Positions 8,589 through 17,506 of a stretch of 35,818 nucleotides of DNA are shown one piece after another. Under the pieces are notes generated by a model. That model saw only the letters and a list, made by a program, of their open reading frames with translations, had not been told where the DNA came from and ran no database searches. The stretch is taken from the NCBI GenBank assembly GCA_027008645.1, contig JALVEE010000100.1, positions 1 to 35,818 on the forward strand, given 5' to 3'. The DNA comes from Saprospiraceae bacterium (lineage in GTDB: Bacteria; Bacteroidota; Bacteroidia; Chitinophagales; Saprospiraceae). The translations under genes and the position numbers were made by a program. Each line of letters begins with the position of its first letter. The first letter of the stretch is position 1.

Positions 8589-11500
8589 CTACTCCTTCAA
8601 TATTACAACTTTTTTATTAATAATACCTTTTTCCGTATATAAACGAACAAAATATAATCCCGGAATCAAATTATTTACATCGATTTTATTCAATTTCTTT
8701 ATCTCATCGAATTTCTTTATTGTTCTGCCCGAAAGATCACATAATGTAAGTTTATCCACATTTTCATAATTATTGATAAAAACATTTAAGTATTGAGTAT
8801 TGACGGGATTTGGGTATATTTTAATTTCCGGTGTATCAAATTTTGCAATACCTGAATTAACAACACTTACACATTCAGATGTCTTGGAACAGTCTTCTTT
8901 ATTAATTATTACCGCATAATTTCCGGTTTCTACCGTCACATAAAACCATTCATTTGCTCCCTGTATAGTATCATAATTCGGACAAGAAACCCATTGATAT
9001 GTTGCTGCACTATCCAAAACTGCAAATAATGTGTCTCCATTTTGAATTACCGTATTGTCGATTATTATTTCTTCAACATAAATTTGGTAAATACTATCAC
9101 ATCCTTCCGTTGTTTCATACTGAGCATAATATGTTCCAGTACTATCAATATTAATTCCCTGCCATATCAGTGTATCACCTTCACATATCTCTGCTTCTTC
9201 TTCAAAATAATAATTTGGTGAAACTGTTAAATTCAACTGATATGTACTATCACAATTATCTATAGTTGAGTATGATGCATAATAGGTTCCGGTACTGTCA
9301 AGCAACATTCCCTGCCACGATAATGTATCGCCTTCACATATCCCGGCTGCTTCTTCAAAATAATAGCCTGGTAATATGGTTAAATTCAACTGATATGTAC
9401 TATCACAACCATTAACAGTACTATATGTTGCATAATATGTTCCCGTACTATCAAGTAACATTCCCTGCCACGAAAATGTGTCTCCAGAACATATCATTGC
9501 ATCCTCTTCAAAATGATAAACTGATAAAACGGTTAAATCCAGTTGATAGGTACTGTCACATCCGTCGATTGATGTATATTCCATATAATAGGTTCCCGTA
9601 CTGTCTAGCAACATTCCCTGCCACGAAAAGGTATCTCCTGAACACATCATTGCATCTTCTTCAAAATGATAATTAGCACTTAGATTTAAATTCAAATAAT
9701 AAATACTATCACACCCTTCTATTGTTTCGTATGTTTTTTGATAATTTCCCGGAAATGCATAACTCTGTCCCTGCCAATCAAAATAATCTCCCTCACAAAC
9801 AGAGGCTGTGTCATAAAACTCATATGTTGGCAATAGATTTAAGGTCAAAATATAGGAACTGTCACAACCGTTGATTGTTTCATATTCTGCATAATACGTG
9901 CCACCTGATGTCAATACATAATCCTGCCATTCAATAGTGTCTCCTTTGCACATTGACATATTTTCAGAAAACAAGTATGATGGAAAAACAATTAAATCAA
10001 GTTCAAAAATACTGTCACAGCCATCAACCGTATTATAGTTTTTAGTATAATTTCCTGCATTTGCATAGTATTCCCCCTGCCAAAAATATGAATCACCTTC
10101 ACATATTTCCTGCTCTTCATATTCATAATAATTAGGATTTACATCCAAAACAAGAGTATAAGTACTATCACAACCATAGATGTCCGTATAATTTTCAATA
10201 TATACTCCGGAATCTGTATAATAACTACCTTGCCATTCAACACTGTCTCCTTCGCAAATTGAAACATTGTTTAGCTGAGAAAAGGGTTCATGGGTTTTAA
10301 ACCATATTTTTTCACAATTCTTATTTATACCATAATCATTGTATGGATTTATTTGTATAAAAATAGTATCTCCGCAAGATAGATTATGTAAAATATAATT
10401 TGTAGTATCGCGCATATCCAGATGGCTCACAATATCAAATGTATCACTCGAAGTACCGGCGGAAAAATAATATCCGGCTGCTCCTCTGGCTTCTCCCCAT
10501 ACTACTTTTATATCCAATGGCAGATCTGTTGAATAAGGCGCGGGTGCCAATATATCTGAACAACAAGGAAATGGTTTTTCGAAATCCGGGGTCATCTTTA
10601 AAACAAATCCGTCTCCTCCGTCTCCGTTATAATAACTATCATATCCAAGATATACCGGAAAATCAATTGAATTGGTAAATCCGGCAGTAAAAATATTTCC
10701 TGATATATCTTTCGTAATCGAATAACAAAAATCATTGTCATATCCCCCAAAATATGTTGAATTCAAGAGGTTTTCCAGTTTTGGAGAAAATTTTGCTAAA
10801 AAACCATCCGCTCCTCCATTATATGAATCATCATAAGAATTGCAGAAAACAGGAAAATCAGAGGAATATGTAAATCCTGATAAAATAACATTTTTTGACG
10901 AATCTACAATCAATTCTCCCGCTATGTCTATGTTATTACCTCCTAAAAACGTAGATGCTTCAAGATGGCTTAAATCAAAATCCATAATACATAAAAAAGC
11001 ATCTTCGTTTGACATAACAGAATTTGCAAAAATAGTATCATAAGCATTTAACGTAGTAGGAAAACGAGGAGAATTTGTCGATCCTGATAAATAAATATAT
11101 GTCAAATCATTTGTAATAATACTTCCCGGAATCTCATCCTTTTTGCCTCCCAAAAATGTAGATGCTTCTATATTGGAAAGATCATCAGGTAACCTGATAA
11201 TAAAAATATCTGATCTGCCTTCTAATGTATCAGAAAAAACTCCTAAAGTTACGGGAAATGATGGATCTGTTGTCGTTCCTGTAATAAAAACCGTATGATT
11301 ATCAGCTGCAACTATATCAATAGGGACTGTAAGGCTATCTGTTTGAATGCTGTTGGAAGCTAATAAATTAGATAAACTATCATTCATTTTGAAAAAGACA
11401 AATTCTTTTGTGCCGGGATAAAGTTGTGGCCCAACAGACGGAATTCCATTATCTGAAACACCTGTTACAACAAGATTATTTTCCATATCAAAATCAAAAG

Positions 11501-12674
11501 CGATAGCTATATCATCGTAATCGCCTCCTACAAAAGTTGAGTATTTCAATTCATTTAACTTACGATCCAAACAGGAAATTATCATATCTCCGTACGAAAT
11601 AAGACCTAATCCATTGAATATCGTATCAAATGCATTGGTAGTAGTCGGATAATCTTTGGATTCTGTCCTGCCGACAAAATAAACATTGCCTGCTGTATCC
11701 AGTTTCATATCTTTTAATATATCTACATCAGATCCTCCGATATAAGTACAAGTTTCCAAAACGGAAAGACCGGAATTATACATTGCAATGAAAATATCCG
11801 TAGAATCATTGTACGTTTCATCATAAGCACCATTGGTTACAGGAAAATCAGAAGAACTTGTAACTCCTCCAACATAAACCTGTCCGTTTTTTCCAACTAA
11901 CACTTTTTCTGCAAAATCAAATTGACTTCCACCTATAAAAGTTGAAGAAAGTAACGGATCAATAAATAAAGTATATTTAGGATCATAATTTCCCAATTCA
12001 AAACCATAAACAAAATCTTCTTTTATGTTATACTTTACTGCAATATTCACTTTTTTCCCTTCTATCATTTGCCAGGCAATAGGTTTTGTGAAAGAAATGA
12101 TCCTGTTGTTTATTTCCAACTGCAATTCTCCTTCTTCGTTTTCGCACATATCGTCAATTCCATTTAATTTGAACTGAATAAATGCCGGATCTGCATTGGG
12201 TTCTATTTTTATTACTTTTTCAATATTATTCCCATTGATATTAATATTCATTGTCAATCCATCATATATTTCTCCAAAATCCACAGTATTAAAAGAAGAA
12301 ATATCTGCAATTTTTTTTCCTTTTCCCTGTTTTAAAAAATTGAATTTTGTCTGAGATATATTTTCACCTGTAATCTGAGTATTCTTTAGTTTTTTATTTA
12401 AAATGGTCTCTGTGAAATGAAATCTTTCACCGGAATCAATATTTACGAAATAATTTAAATCTCCATTGTTTAAAATGGCAATATCAGCCACACGTGTTTT
12501 AGTAGCAAAAGCAACTTTGCTATCATATTGTCCTGCATTTTTTATCCAGGGCAAAACAATTGTACTGCTACCATTAATTGAATTATTCTTTATTCTGTCC
12601 GGATTATTACCAAGAAGAACTAAAGAGAAAAAAGAAATAACAATAATTGCAGAAATAGTAAAAGATTTAATCAT
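8589..12674 (-). CDS. Secreted SBBP-repeat protein with eight cysteine repeats and T9SS tail
   Basis: A 1361-residue secreted, probably surface-attached protein. The ATG at 12674 is chosen because it gives a signal peptide (MIKSFTISAIIVISFFSLVLL); the ATG at 12716 would put 14 polar residues in front. After an N-terminal region starting PWIKNAGQYDSKVAFATKT, as often found in such proteins, residues about 240-690 hold SBBP repeats (STFIGGSQFDFAEKV, TYIGGSDVD, ASTFLGGKKDEIPG and others, with YVGGVTSSSDFPVT). A fibronectin III-like part (about 690-800) follows, then eight tandem 51-residue repeats (about 803-1200). The end is a type A T9SS sorting domain starting KIYPNPVN, about 80 residues. It lies 121 bases downstream of the anti-sigma gene in the same direction. 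Adhesion is inferred from architecture only. Confidence 0.9.
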   Translation of the reverse strand: MIKSFTISAIIVISFFSLVLLGNNPDRIKNNSINGSSTIVLPWIKNAGQYDSKVAFATKTRVADIAILNNGDLNYFVNIDSGERFHFTETILNKKLKNTQITGENISQTKFNFLKQGKGKKIADISSFNTVDFGEIYDGLTMNININGNNIEKVIKIEPNADPAFIQFKLNGIDDMCENEEGELQLEINNRIISFTKPIAWQMIEGKKVNIAVKYNIKEDFVYGFELGNYDPKYTLFIDPLLSSTFIGGSQFDFAEKVLVGKNGQVYVGGVTSSSDFPVTNGAYDETYNDSTDIFIAMYNSGLSVLETCTYIGGSDVDILKDMKLDTAGNVYFVGRTESKDYPTTTNAFDTIFNGLGLISYGDMIISCLDRKLNELKYSTFVGGDYDDIAIAFDFDMENNLVVTGVSDNGIPSVGPQLYPGTKEFVFFKMNDSLSNLLASNSIQTDSLTVPIDIVAADNHTVFITGTTTDPSFPVTLGVFSDTLEGRSDIFIIRLPDDLSNIEASTFLGGKKDEIPGSIITNDLTYIYLSGSTNSPRFPTTLNAYDTIFANSVMSNEDAFLCIMDFDLSHLEASTFLGGNNIDIAGELIVDSSKNVILSGFTYSSDFPVFCNSYDDSYNGGADGFLAKFSPKLENLLNSTYFGGYDNDFCYSITKDISGNIFTAGFTNSIDFPVYLGYDSYYNGDGGDGFVLKMTPDFEKPFPCCSDILAPAPYSTDLPLDIKVVWGEARGAAGYYFSAGTSSDTFDIVSHLDMRDTTNYILHNLSCGDTIFIQINPYNDYGINKNCEKIWFKTHEPFSQLNNVSICEGDSVEWQGSYYTDSGVYIENYTDIYGCDSTYTLVLDVNPNYYEYEEQEICEGDSYFWQGEYYANAGNYTKNYNTVDGCDSIFELDLIVFPSYLFSENMSMCKGDTIEWQDYVLTSGGTYYAEYETINGCDSSYILTLNLLPTYEFYDTASVCEGDYFDWQGQSYAFPGNYQKTYETIEGCDSIYYLNLNLSANYHFEEDAMMCSGDTFSWQGMLLDSTGTYYMEYTSIDGCDSTYQLDLTVLSVYHFEEDAMICSGDTFSWQGMLLDSTGTYYATYSTVNGCDSTYQLNLTILPGYYFEEAAGICEGDTLSWQGMLLDSTGTYYASYSTIDNCDSTYQLNLTVSPNYYFEEEAEICEGDTLIWQGINIDSTGTYYAQYETTEGCDSIYQIYVEEIIIDNTVIQNGDTLFAVLDSAATYQWVSCPNYDTIQGANEWFYVTVETGNYAVIINKEDCSKTSECVSVVNSGIAKFDTPEIKIYPNPVNTQYLNVFINNYENVDKLTLCDLSGRTIKKFDEIKKLNKIDVNNLIPGLYFVRLYTEKGIINKKVVILKE
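9060..10262 (-). repeat. Eight in-frame 153-bp tandem repeats inside the SBBP protein
   Basis: Each unit encodes C-x-GD-x(3)-WQ-x(8)-G-x-Y-x(9)-CDS-x-Y-x-L-x-L. The first cysteine codons of units 1 and 8 lie at 10254-10256 and 9183-9185, exactly 7 x 153 bases apart, so there has been no net length change. The DNA motif AACATTCCCTGCCACGA sits at 9304, 9457 and 9610, again 153 apart, showing that units 5-7 are the youngest copies. Two cysteines per unit may form a disulfide within each repeat. Confidence 0.9.
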
Positions 12675-12795
12675 AATGCGTTTTTTAGAATCATTAAAAA
12701 ATAAAACAACCGGCAACCTTTTATATACAAGATACTTTTAACAGGTAAAATGCTGCTAAAATTGTTAAAATTTTAATTTATTCTTGTGCAGAGCA

Positions 12796-13899
12796 TTAAT
12801 TACTGACCCAGCTTCTTTCCACTTCAAATCCCCTAATATTTAAAGCAAAATGTTTTCTTTTTGATTTTGACTCTTCTTTATAATCCATTTTAGCAATATT
12901 AAGTTTTTCCAATGAGGCGGAAGCTATTTCAATTGGATTGATCTTATTATAATCTTTATTGTCTATTTCCAACTTGGTCTTAACTGTTTTAATTAAAAAT
13001 TGCTTTGGGGTTAAAGCTTCTACAATTTCTGTTTTTTCCGGCTTTGTTATTATTTTCGGTGTATTTCCTTGTAACAATACAATTGATTTTAATGCCGGTG
13101 CCGGATTATTGATTTTGAATGAGGATTTCCTTTCCGGAATTGAAATATCAACTACTGAATATGCAATCAAATTGTTTTTATTTTCTTCTTTTCTCAATTC
13201 TTTTTGCGTTTTTTCTCCTGAATTATTACGAGATTTCTGATTCTTAACATATTTTAGTGATATGTCTTTAGTACTGTTTTTCTTTTTTTGAGTAATATCT
13301 TCTACAATTATTTTTTCATTGATTTTATCAACATTATTTTTTAGATTTTTATGATCATTTTCCACTATTTTGGTATTATTTTCAATTTTAGTGGAATTAT
13401 CATTTATTATACTCTTTGCAAATACCAACAGCAATAAAACAGCAGCGACGGAAGTTACAATTTTAACCCACATAGGAACAACAATATCTGTTTTCCTTTT
13501 CAGGCTTCTTTTATTTTTGTAAATTAAATCTTTTTCAGGCTTTAGAATAGTATGATTAAATGCCAGAAATTCTTTATTCTTTTCTTCCGAAAATCTTAAA
13601 ATACTGTTTAATTCCGCTTTTTCGGTTTTGTTGATTTCTCCTTCAAGGTCTTTAACGGCAAGTGTTTCAAATTCATCCAGATCTGCAATAGTATCGATAT
13701 TCAGATTTTGTTTTAAATTGTCTTTTTTATTAAACGTTGCTTTCCCTGCATCAAGAGTTAATAGCTCAAAATCATCAAATTCTTCCTTAAGTTCAGGGTT
13801 TTTATCCAAAAAATCATATAAAATACGGATATCCTCTTCCGAAAGATCTCCTTCGAAATAATCCAAAAACCATATTTCATAATTTTCTCTGTTTATCAT
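12796..13899 (-). CDS. Anti-sigma factor-like single-pass membrane protein
   Basis: A 367-residue protein with an acidic N-terminal cytoplasmic part (WFLDYFEGDLSEEDIRILYD), repeated short motifs such as LKEEFDDFELLTL and LDEFETLAVKDLEGE, one membrane helix at about 141-161 (MWVKIVTSVAAVLLLLVFAK), and a long lysine- and asparagine-rich periplasmic part. Its start overlaps the sigma factor stop by four bases (ATGA), so the two are translationally coupled. The pattern fits Bacteroidota anti-sigma factors, where the N-terminal part holds the sigma factor. I see no zinc-binding HxxxCxxC motif, so it is not the ZAS type. The function is inferred mainly from the coupling. Confidence 0.7.
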   Translation of the reverse strand: MINRENYEIWFLDYFEGDLSEEDIRILYDFLDKNPELKEEFDDFELLTLDAGKATFNKKDNLKQNLNIDTIADLDEFETLAVKDLEGEINKTEKAELNSILRFSEEKNKEFLAFNHTILKPEKDLIYKNKRSLKRKTDIVVPMWVKIVTSVAAVLLLLVFAKSIINDNSTKIENNTKIVENDHKNLKNNVDKINEKIIVEDITQKKKNSTKDISLKYVKNQKSRNNSGEKTQKELRKEENKNNLIAYSVVDISIPERKSSFKINNPAPALKSIVLLQGNTPKIITKPEKTEIVEALTPKQFLIKTVKTKLEIDNKDYNKINPIEIASASLEKLNIAKMDYKEESKSKRKHFALNIRGFEVERSWVSN

Positions 13900-14381
13900 A
13901 ATTCAACTCCCGATTTTATTAGATGATCTTTCATTTTTTTTCGCCCGCGATAAATATATACCTTCACCTGTGACTGTGTTAAACCCGTTATCTCTCCTAT
14001 CTCATCATAAGAATACCCTTCATAGTCGCGTAGTAAAATAACTGTTCTTTGGATATTGGAAAGAGTTTTAATTGCTTTGTCCAAACTTTCTTTCAAATCG
14101 GAATATTCGTGATTGTAAGAATAATTTTCCTGTGATATATTCTCTATATCTGCAACAAATTTATTTTTTCTGTAAAGATCGATTATCAGATTATTTGTTA
14201 TCCTGAACAAATATGATTTTACCCTTTCAAAATCCACTTCTTTCACATGTTGCCACAAACGCAAATATGTGTCCTGGACAATATCATTTGCCGTATTTGA
14301 ATCGCGAACATTTTTCAATGCAAAACGGTAAATATTATCCGAATATAAATCAACACATTTATTGTATTCCGTTGTAGTCAT
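13896..14381 (-). CDS. ECF-type RNA polymerase sigma factor
   Basis: A 161-residue extracytoplasmic-function sigma factor. Region 2 is residues about 10-75 (DIVQDTYLRLWQHV, then SYLFRITNNLIIDLYRK, the -10 recognition helix region). Region 4 is about 95-155 (LSNIQRTVILLRDYEGYSYD, then EIGEITGLTQSQVKVYIYRGRKKMK, a helix-turn-helix for the -35). There is no anti-sigma domain or C-terminal extension. It is translationally coupled with the membrane protein downstream. Upstream is a small dyad at 14420-14439 that may be its promoter. Two T9SS cargo genes flank the pair and are candidate targets. Confidence 0.95.
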   Translation of the reverse strand: MTTTEYNKCVDLYSDNIYRFALKNVRDSNTANDIVQDTYLRLWQHVKEVDFERVKSYLFRITNNLIIDLYRKNKFVADIENISQENYSYNHEYSDLKESLDKAIKTLSNIQRTVILLRDYEGYSYDEIGEITGLTQSQVKVYIYRGRKKMKDHLIKSGVEL

Positions 14382-14419
14382 GTTTTTTCTATATCACTTA
14401 GTTTTTAAATATTACGTAT

Positions 14420-14439
14420 CTGTAGCAAAAAAGTTACAG
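14420..14439 (-). promoter_or_regulatory. Dyad upstream of the sigma factor, possible promoter
   Basis: On the minus strand the sequence is CTGTAACTTTTTTGCTACAG. CTGTA and TACAG form an inverted pair, and TAACTTTT is close to the TAnnTTTG consensus. It lies 39 bases upstream of the sigma factor start, a suitable place for an autoregulated promoter. Confidence 0.35.
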
Positions 14440-14454
14440 CAGATCATTTTTTGG

Positions 14455-14471
14455 GGTGTATTTCATTTTTT
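14455..14471. repeat. GGTGTATTTCATTTTTT repeat overlapping a stop codon
   Basis: Another copy of the family seen at 8266. The TGA stop of the C39-like peptidase gene (14463-14465, minus strand) lies inside it, so the last residues of the protein are encoded at the edge of the repeat. Confidence 0.6.
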
Positions 14472-15803
14472 GATCAATAATTTCGACAATTTTCTTCCTT
14501 TTGATAACAGATTTAAAATATACGTTCCGCCTGGAATACTGTTATTCAGCAAAATTTGTATTTGACCATTTGTTTGATAGAATTTTTTATCATAAACAAG
14601 ACGACCTAATGTACTGTAGATTTTAACTTCGACATTTTGTTGGTTTTCAAGTTCAAAATCAATATTCAGTTTATCTACAACCGGATTTGGATAAATTTTT
14701 ATACTTTCTTTATTATCCAAACTGATATCTTCTGTTGCCGTAGCGTTTTCATCGTAAAAAGTATATGAAATTCCTCCCTTGTTAAACCAGGATTCTGATA
14801 TCTGCTTTTTATCATAAGCAATACCATAGCCATCTGTTCGTGCAGGATTGTGCAAAAGAGGGTTTCCGTATTCATCAAAACCAGCCAACATCATCAGATG
14901 TCCGCTAAATAAAGGAGGTCCAACGGTAATAGCTATCCTTCCTCCGTTTTTCAATACTTCATAAGCCTCTGTCCAGCTCCGGTATCTTGTCACTCTTCCT
15001 CTCAATCCATATTCGGAAGCGCTTTGTACCCCTCTTGGCCAATCTCCGAAAATATCCCAGTAAGGATCTCTTGTTCTGACTGCAAAATCATAGGTATCTA
15101 CATCGTAACCAAAAGATTGAATAATCATAGACAATGATGACGGAGAACAAATTCTCTTTCCAATCACGGGATCAACTCCATATTGATATACAAAATTGGT
15201 AGAAATAAATATCTCCGGTGGATTATCATTTACTAATTGCGAAATAATTATCTGATCTGTTGTACGGGAATCACTAACGAAAAAACTCAGTTGTTTTAAA
15301 CTTGGAGGTTCAAAATCCGGATTAGTTCTTTTAAATTCGATTTTATATTGATATTCCGATATATAAACATCCAGTTTGACATAGTCAATATCAACTTTAC
15401 CTCCGTCAAAAACGGTAGAACCGTAATAAGTCCAGATATATTTGTCCCAATATCCGACCGTTACCCATTTTGACCAACTATAAGACATCTTGAACCTCAT
15501 GGAAACCCTGAATGAAGATTTTTGATCTTCCGGAGCATGACCGTTCCACGAGGGCAATCCACGATTGAATTTTTCCGGAAAACTCAGCGGTTTGGATATA
15601 TAAAAACCCTGTGTAAAGCCTTCATCAAGCTCCATTGAATTTGTTGTGGAATTATACGTTACATTTTGACTGGAATCTTCATATTCCGATAGTTCTTCTA
15701 TTCCTCTTATCACAAATTGCTGATCTGGAAAAGGCTGTGCAAAAACCGGTAAACTAAGTATTGTTGAAAATAAAAATATAAATATAAGTCTGAAATGATT
15801 CAT
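14463..15803 (-). CDS. Secreted C39-like cysteine peptidase with T9SS sorting domain
   Basis: A 446-residue exported protein. A signal peptide is clear at 1-23 (FLFSTILSLPVFAQ, cleavage after AFAQ or VFAQ). Residues about 30-190 look like a beta-rich region. Residues about 200-345 form a papain-like C39_2-type peptidase domain: CSPSSLSMII with the nucleophile C219, GHLMMLAGFDEYGNP with H302, and N319 in LLHNPA in the place of the third residue. The tail is a type A T9SS domain starting IKIYPNPVVDK at 368 and ending KGRKLSKLLIKK. The protein should cross the outer membrane by T9SS and be attached to the surface or released. Substrate unknown. A good promoter lies at 15822-15852. Confidence 0.88.
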   Translation of the reverse strand: MNHFRLIFIFLFSTILSLPVFAQPFPDQQFVIRGIEELSEYEDSSQNVTYNSTTNSMELDEGFTQGFYISKPLSFPEKFNRGLPSWNGHAPEDQKSSFRVSMRFKMSYSWSKWVTVGYWDKYIWTYYGSTVFDGGKVDIDYVKLDVYISEYQYKIEFKRTNPDFEPPSLKQLSFFVSDSRTTDQIIISQLVNDNPPEIFISTNFVYQYGVDPVIGKRICSPSSLSMIIQSFGYDVDTYDFAVRTRDPYWDIFGDWPRGVQSASEYGLRGRVTRYRSWTEAYEVLKNGGRIAITVGPPLFSGHLMMLAGFDEYGNPLLHNPARTDGYGIAYDKKQISESWFNKGGISYTFYDENATATEDISLDNKESIKIYPNPVVDKLNIDFELENQQNVEVKIYSTLGRLVYDKKFYQTNGQIQILLNNSIPGGTYILNLLSKGRKLSKLLIKK

Positions 15804-15821
15804 CTGCTTGAAATTTGTTTG

Positions 15822-15852
15822 CGAAGATATAAAAAAAACCGATGTACTTCAA
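15822..15852 (-). promoter_or_regulatory. Bacteroidota-type promoter of the C39-like peptidase gene
   Basis: On the minus strand TTG (15852-15850) is followed after 20 bases by TATCTTCG (15829-15822), seven of eight matches to the TAnnTTTG box. The predicted start near 15815 leaves a leader of about 12 bases to the ATG at 15803. Confidence 0.55.
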
Positions 15853-15897
15853 GAATAGAAAGGATACATCTTAAATAACTTGTTTTTTATATTAATG

Positions 15898-17172
15898 TCA
15901 AGTCAACAACCATTTCCAAAGGGGTAAAATATTTATGGTTTTATCTTCTATTTTCACAACATCTTCTATTTCCGATGTTATTAACAAACTATTTTTAAGA
16001 TTAAAATACTCCATCCCTTCATTTAAAGAATTAATTTCCCTGTTATAAGTTTCTTTGTCATTTATATCAAAACTTACATTTATTAATTTCTGTAAATTAG
16101 CAGGAATATAAAAATCTATTTCTTGTTTTTGTTTGAAATAAAAAATCTCATCTGTTTTTCTTCTCAATTGCAAAAACACAAGATTTTCATACAATTTACT
16201 ATAATCATTCGTAAATGAAATATTAAAAAGTTGTTTAAAACCATTATCAATTGAATATGTTTTTTGGGGATTTCTTTGTTCCGATTTAATTGAATTACTA
16301 AATACAGGGACAGAGAAAAATGCATAAGTATCCTGAAGAATGGAAAGATATTCATACAATGTGTTTCTGCTAAATTTGAAACCCATTGATCTAAAATCAT
16401 TATACATTTTATTAACACTAAATAATGTTCCCATATTTACTGTCAAATACTTTATTAAATTTTTTAATAATCCGTGATTTTTGATTCCATATCGATCAAT
16501 AAGATCTTTATAAATAATTAAATCCAGATAATTTTTAAGTATTTTCAACTGAATATCCGGTTCCTCATCAAATGTTTCTGCAAATCCACCTTCAAAAAGG
16601 TATTTGTTGAAAGCATTTTTAATAAAACTAATACTATTTGATGAATAAAAATCTATATTAATATTTTTATATATCAAATATTCTTTAAATGAAAAAGGAA
16701 ATATTTCATAAGTGATAGTCCTGCCTCTTAATGAAGTTGCAATTTCACTTGAAAGCAGTTTTGAAGAAGAACCTGTAATATATATCTGTATATTCAGATT
16801 ATCATAAATTCGCCTTACAAATAATTCCCATCCTTTAACATTTTGCACTTCATCTAAAAATAAAAAAATTCTTTCCTTGCGTTTTTGTGGAAATAATTCA
16901 AAATATCCCTCAATTAGTGAATCCAGGTTTTTCAATTCAAGAGGAAATAATCTGTCATCTTCAAAATTTATAAAAATAATATTTTCTCTATTTTCCGTTT
17001 TTCTCAATTTATTGATTAAATCATACAAAATAAATGTTTTACCACTCCTTCTTACTCCTATCAAAGACACAATTTTTTTTGTTTTTAATGGTATCTTATA
17101 ATCACGAAAAGAAATGTTATTATATTCTTTTTGTTGAGAATCTATTATTAATTTTTTAAATATTTCTTTCAT
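15898..17172 (-). CDS. AAA ATPase with DUF4143-type C-terminal domain
   Basis: A 424-residue ATPase of the AAA_14/DUF4143 type, related to archaeal-style ATPases found often in bacterial genomes and of unknown function. Walker A is GVRRSGKT at residues 39-46 and Walker B is RIFLFLDEVQ with D107 and E108. The later YITGSSSKLL and SLRGRT segments include a likely sensor and arginine finger. The C-terminal half (about 190-424) has the winged-helix and nuclease-like DUF4143 features, ending FYFKQKQEIDFYIPAN with the typical E-x-DF pair. It is noticeably richer in A/T than its neighbours, which could mean acquisition. It is divergent from the cyclophilin across a structured intergenic region. Confidence 0.85.
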   Translation of the reverse strand: MKEIFKKLIIDSQQKEYNNISFRDYKIPLKTKKIVSLIGVRRSGKTFILYDLINKLRKTENRENIIFINFEDDRLFPLELKNLDSLIEGYFELFPQKRKERIFLFLDEVQNVKGWELFVRRIYDNLNIQIYITGSSSKLLSSEIATSLRGRTITYEIFPFSFKEYLIYKNINIDFYSSNSISFIKNAFNKYLFEGGFAETFDEEPDIQLKILKNYLDLIIYKDLIDRYGIKNHGLLKNLIKYLTVNMGTLFSVNKMYNDFRSMGFKFSRNTLYEYLSILQDTYAFFSVPVFSNSIKSEQRNPQKTYSIDNGFKQLFNISFTNDYSKLYENLVFLQLRRKTDEIFYFKQKQEIDFYIPANLQKLINVSFDINDKETYNREINSLNEGMEYFNLKNSLLITSEIEDVVKIEDKTINILPLWKWLLT

Positions 17173-17288
17173 CTGTTTAAAATTTTTATTCTGTAAAAAA
17201 TTAATAAAAATTTATAATACATTACTCACGAAACTTATTATTTTTTTTTATTTGTGTTCGTGAATCTTCGATTTCAGGAACTCTCATG

Positions 17289-17304
17289 TCCGTCAGCTGA
17301 CGGA
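17289..17304. repeat. 16-bp perfect palindrome
   Basis: TCCGTCAGCTGACGGA is its own reverse complement. It may be a protein site or the tight-loop form of a hairpin repeat. No second copy was seen in the window. Confidence 0.6.
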
Positions 17305-17366
17305 TAATCATAACTTTGTATGTATTTTATGATTAAAAAAATTCATGTTCGTTTCATCTTTTTGTT

Positions 17367-17424
17367 TTTGTACCTGTTAATAAGTACAAATATATGCTTT
17401 TTTGTACTTATAAACAAGTACAAA
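17367..17424. promoter_or_regulatory. Two tandem 24-bp dyads, operator-like
   Basis: Four half-sites alternate in direction: TTTGTAC at 17367 and 17401, GTACAAA at 17384 and 17418. Their starts are exactly 17 bases apart. They form two near-perfect 24-bp palindromes (17367-17390 and 17401-17424) with a 34-base pitch. The pair lies 83-140 bases upstream of the cyclophilin start and about 195-250 bases from the ATPase start. Dimeric repressor binding at two adjacent sites is the simplest reading; the protein is unknown. Confidence 0.65.
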
Positions 17425-17479
17425 ACCGTATTTTTTATAAAAAACTAAATGTTTGTCATTATATTTACCATGTAATAGT

Positions 17480-17487
17480 TACTTTTG
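17480..17487 (+). promoter_or_regulatory. Cyclophilin -7 promoter element
   Basis: TACTTTTG matches TAnnTTTG fully and lies 19 bases before the ATG. The nearest upstream TTG (17453-17455) is 24 bases away, somewhat more than usual. Confidence 0.5.
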
Positions 17488-17506
17488 CATTTCAAAAAAT
17501 ATAACT

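Larger units (their letters stand above)
17173..17506. other. Divergent intergenic region between ATPase and cyclophilin
   Basis: Holds a 16-bp perfect palindrome (17289-17304), an array of four alternating TTTGTAC half-sites (17367-17424) and the cyclophilin promoter element (17480-17487). A perfect TAnnTTTG match also lies at 17311-17318, but no gene directly follows. TCACGAA (17226-17232) and TTCGTGA (17254-17260) form a further inverted pair. Confidence 0.7.

Noticed and set aside
17311-17318. Perfect TAnnTTTG match (TAACTTTG) on the plus strand
   Set aside because: No TTG at the right distance and no gene within 180 bases. The cyclophilin has a closer element at 17480.
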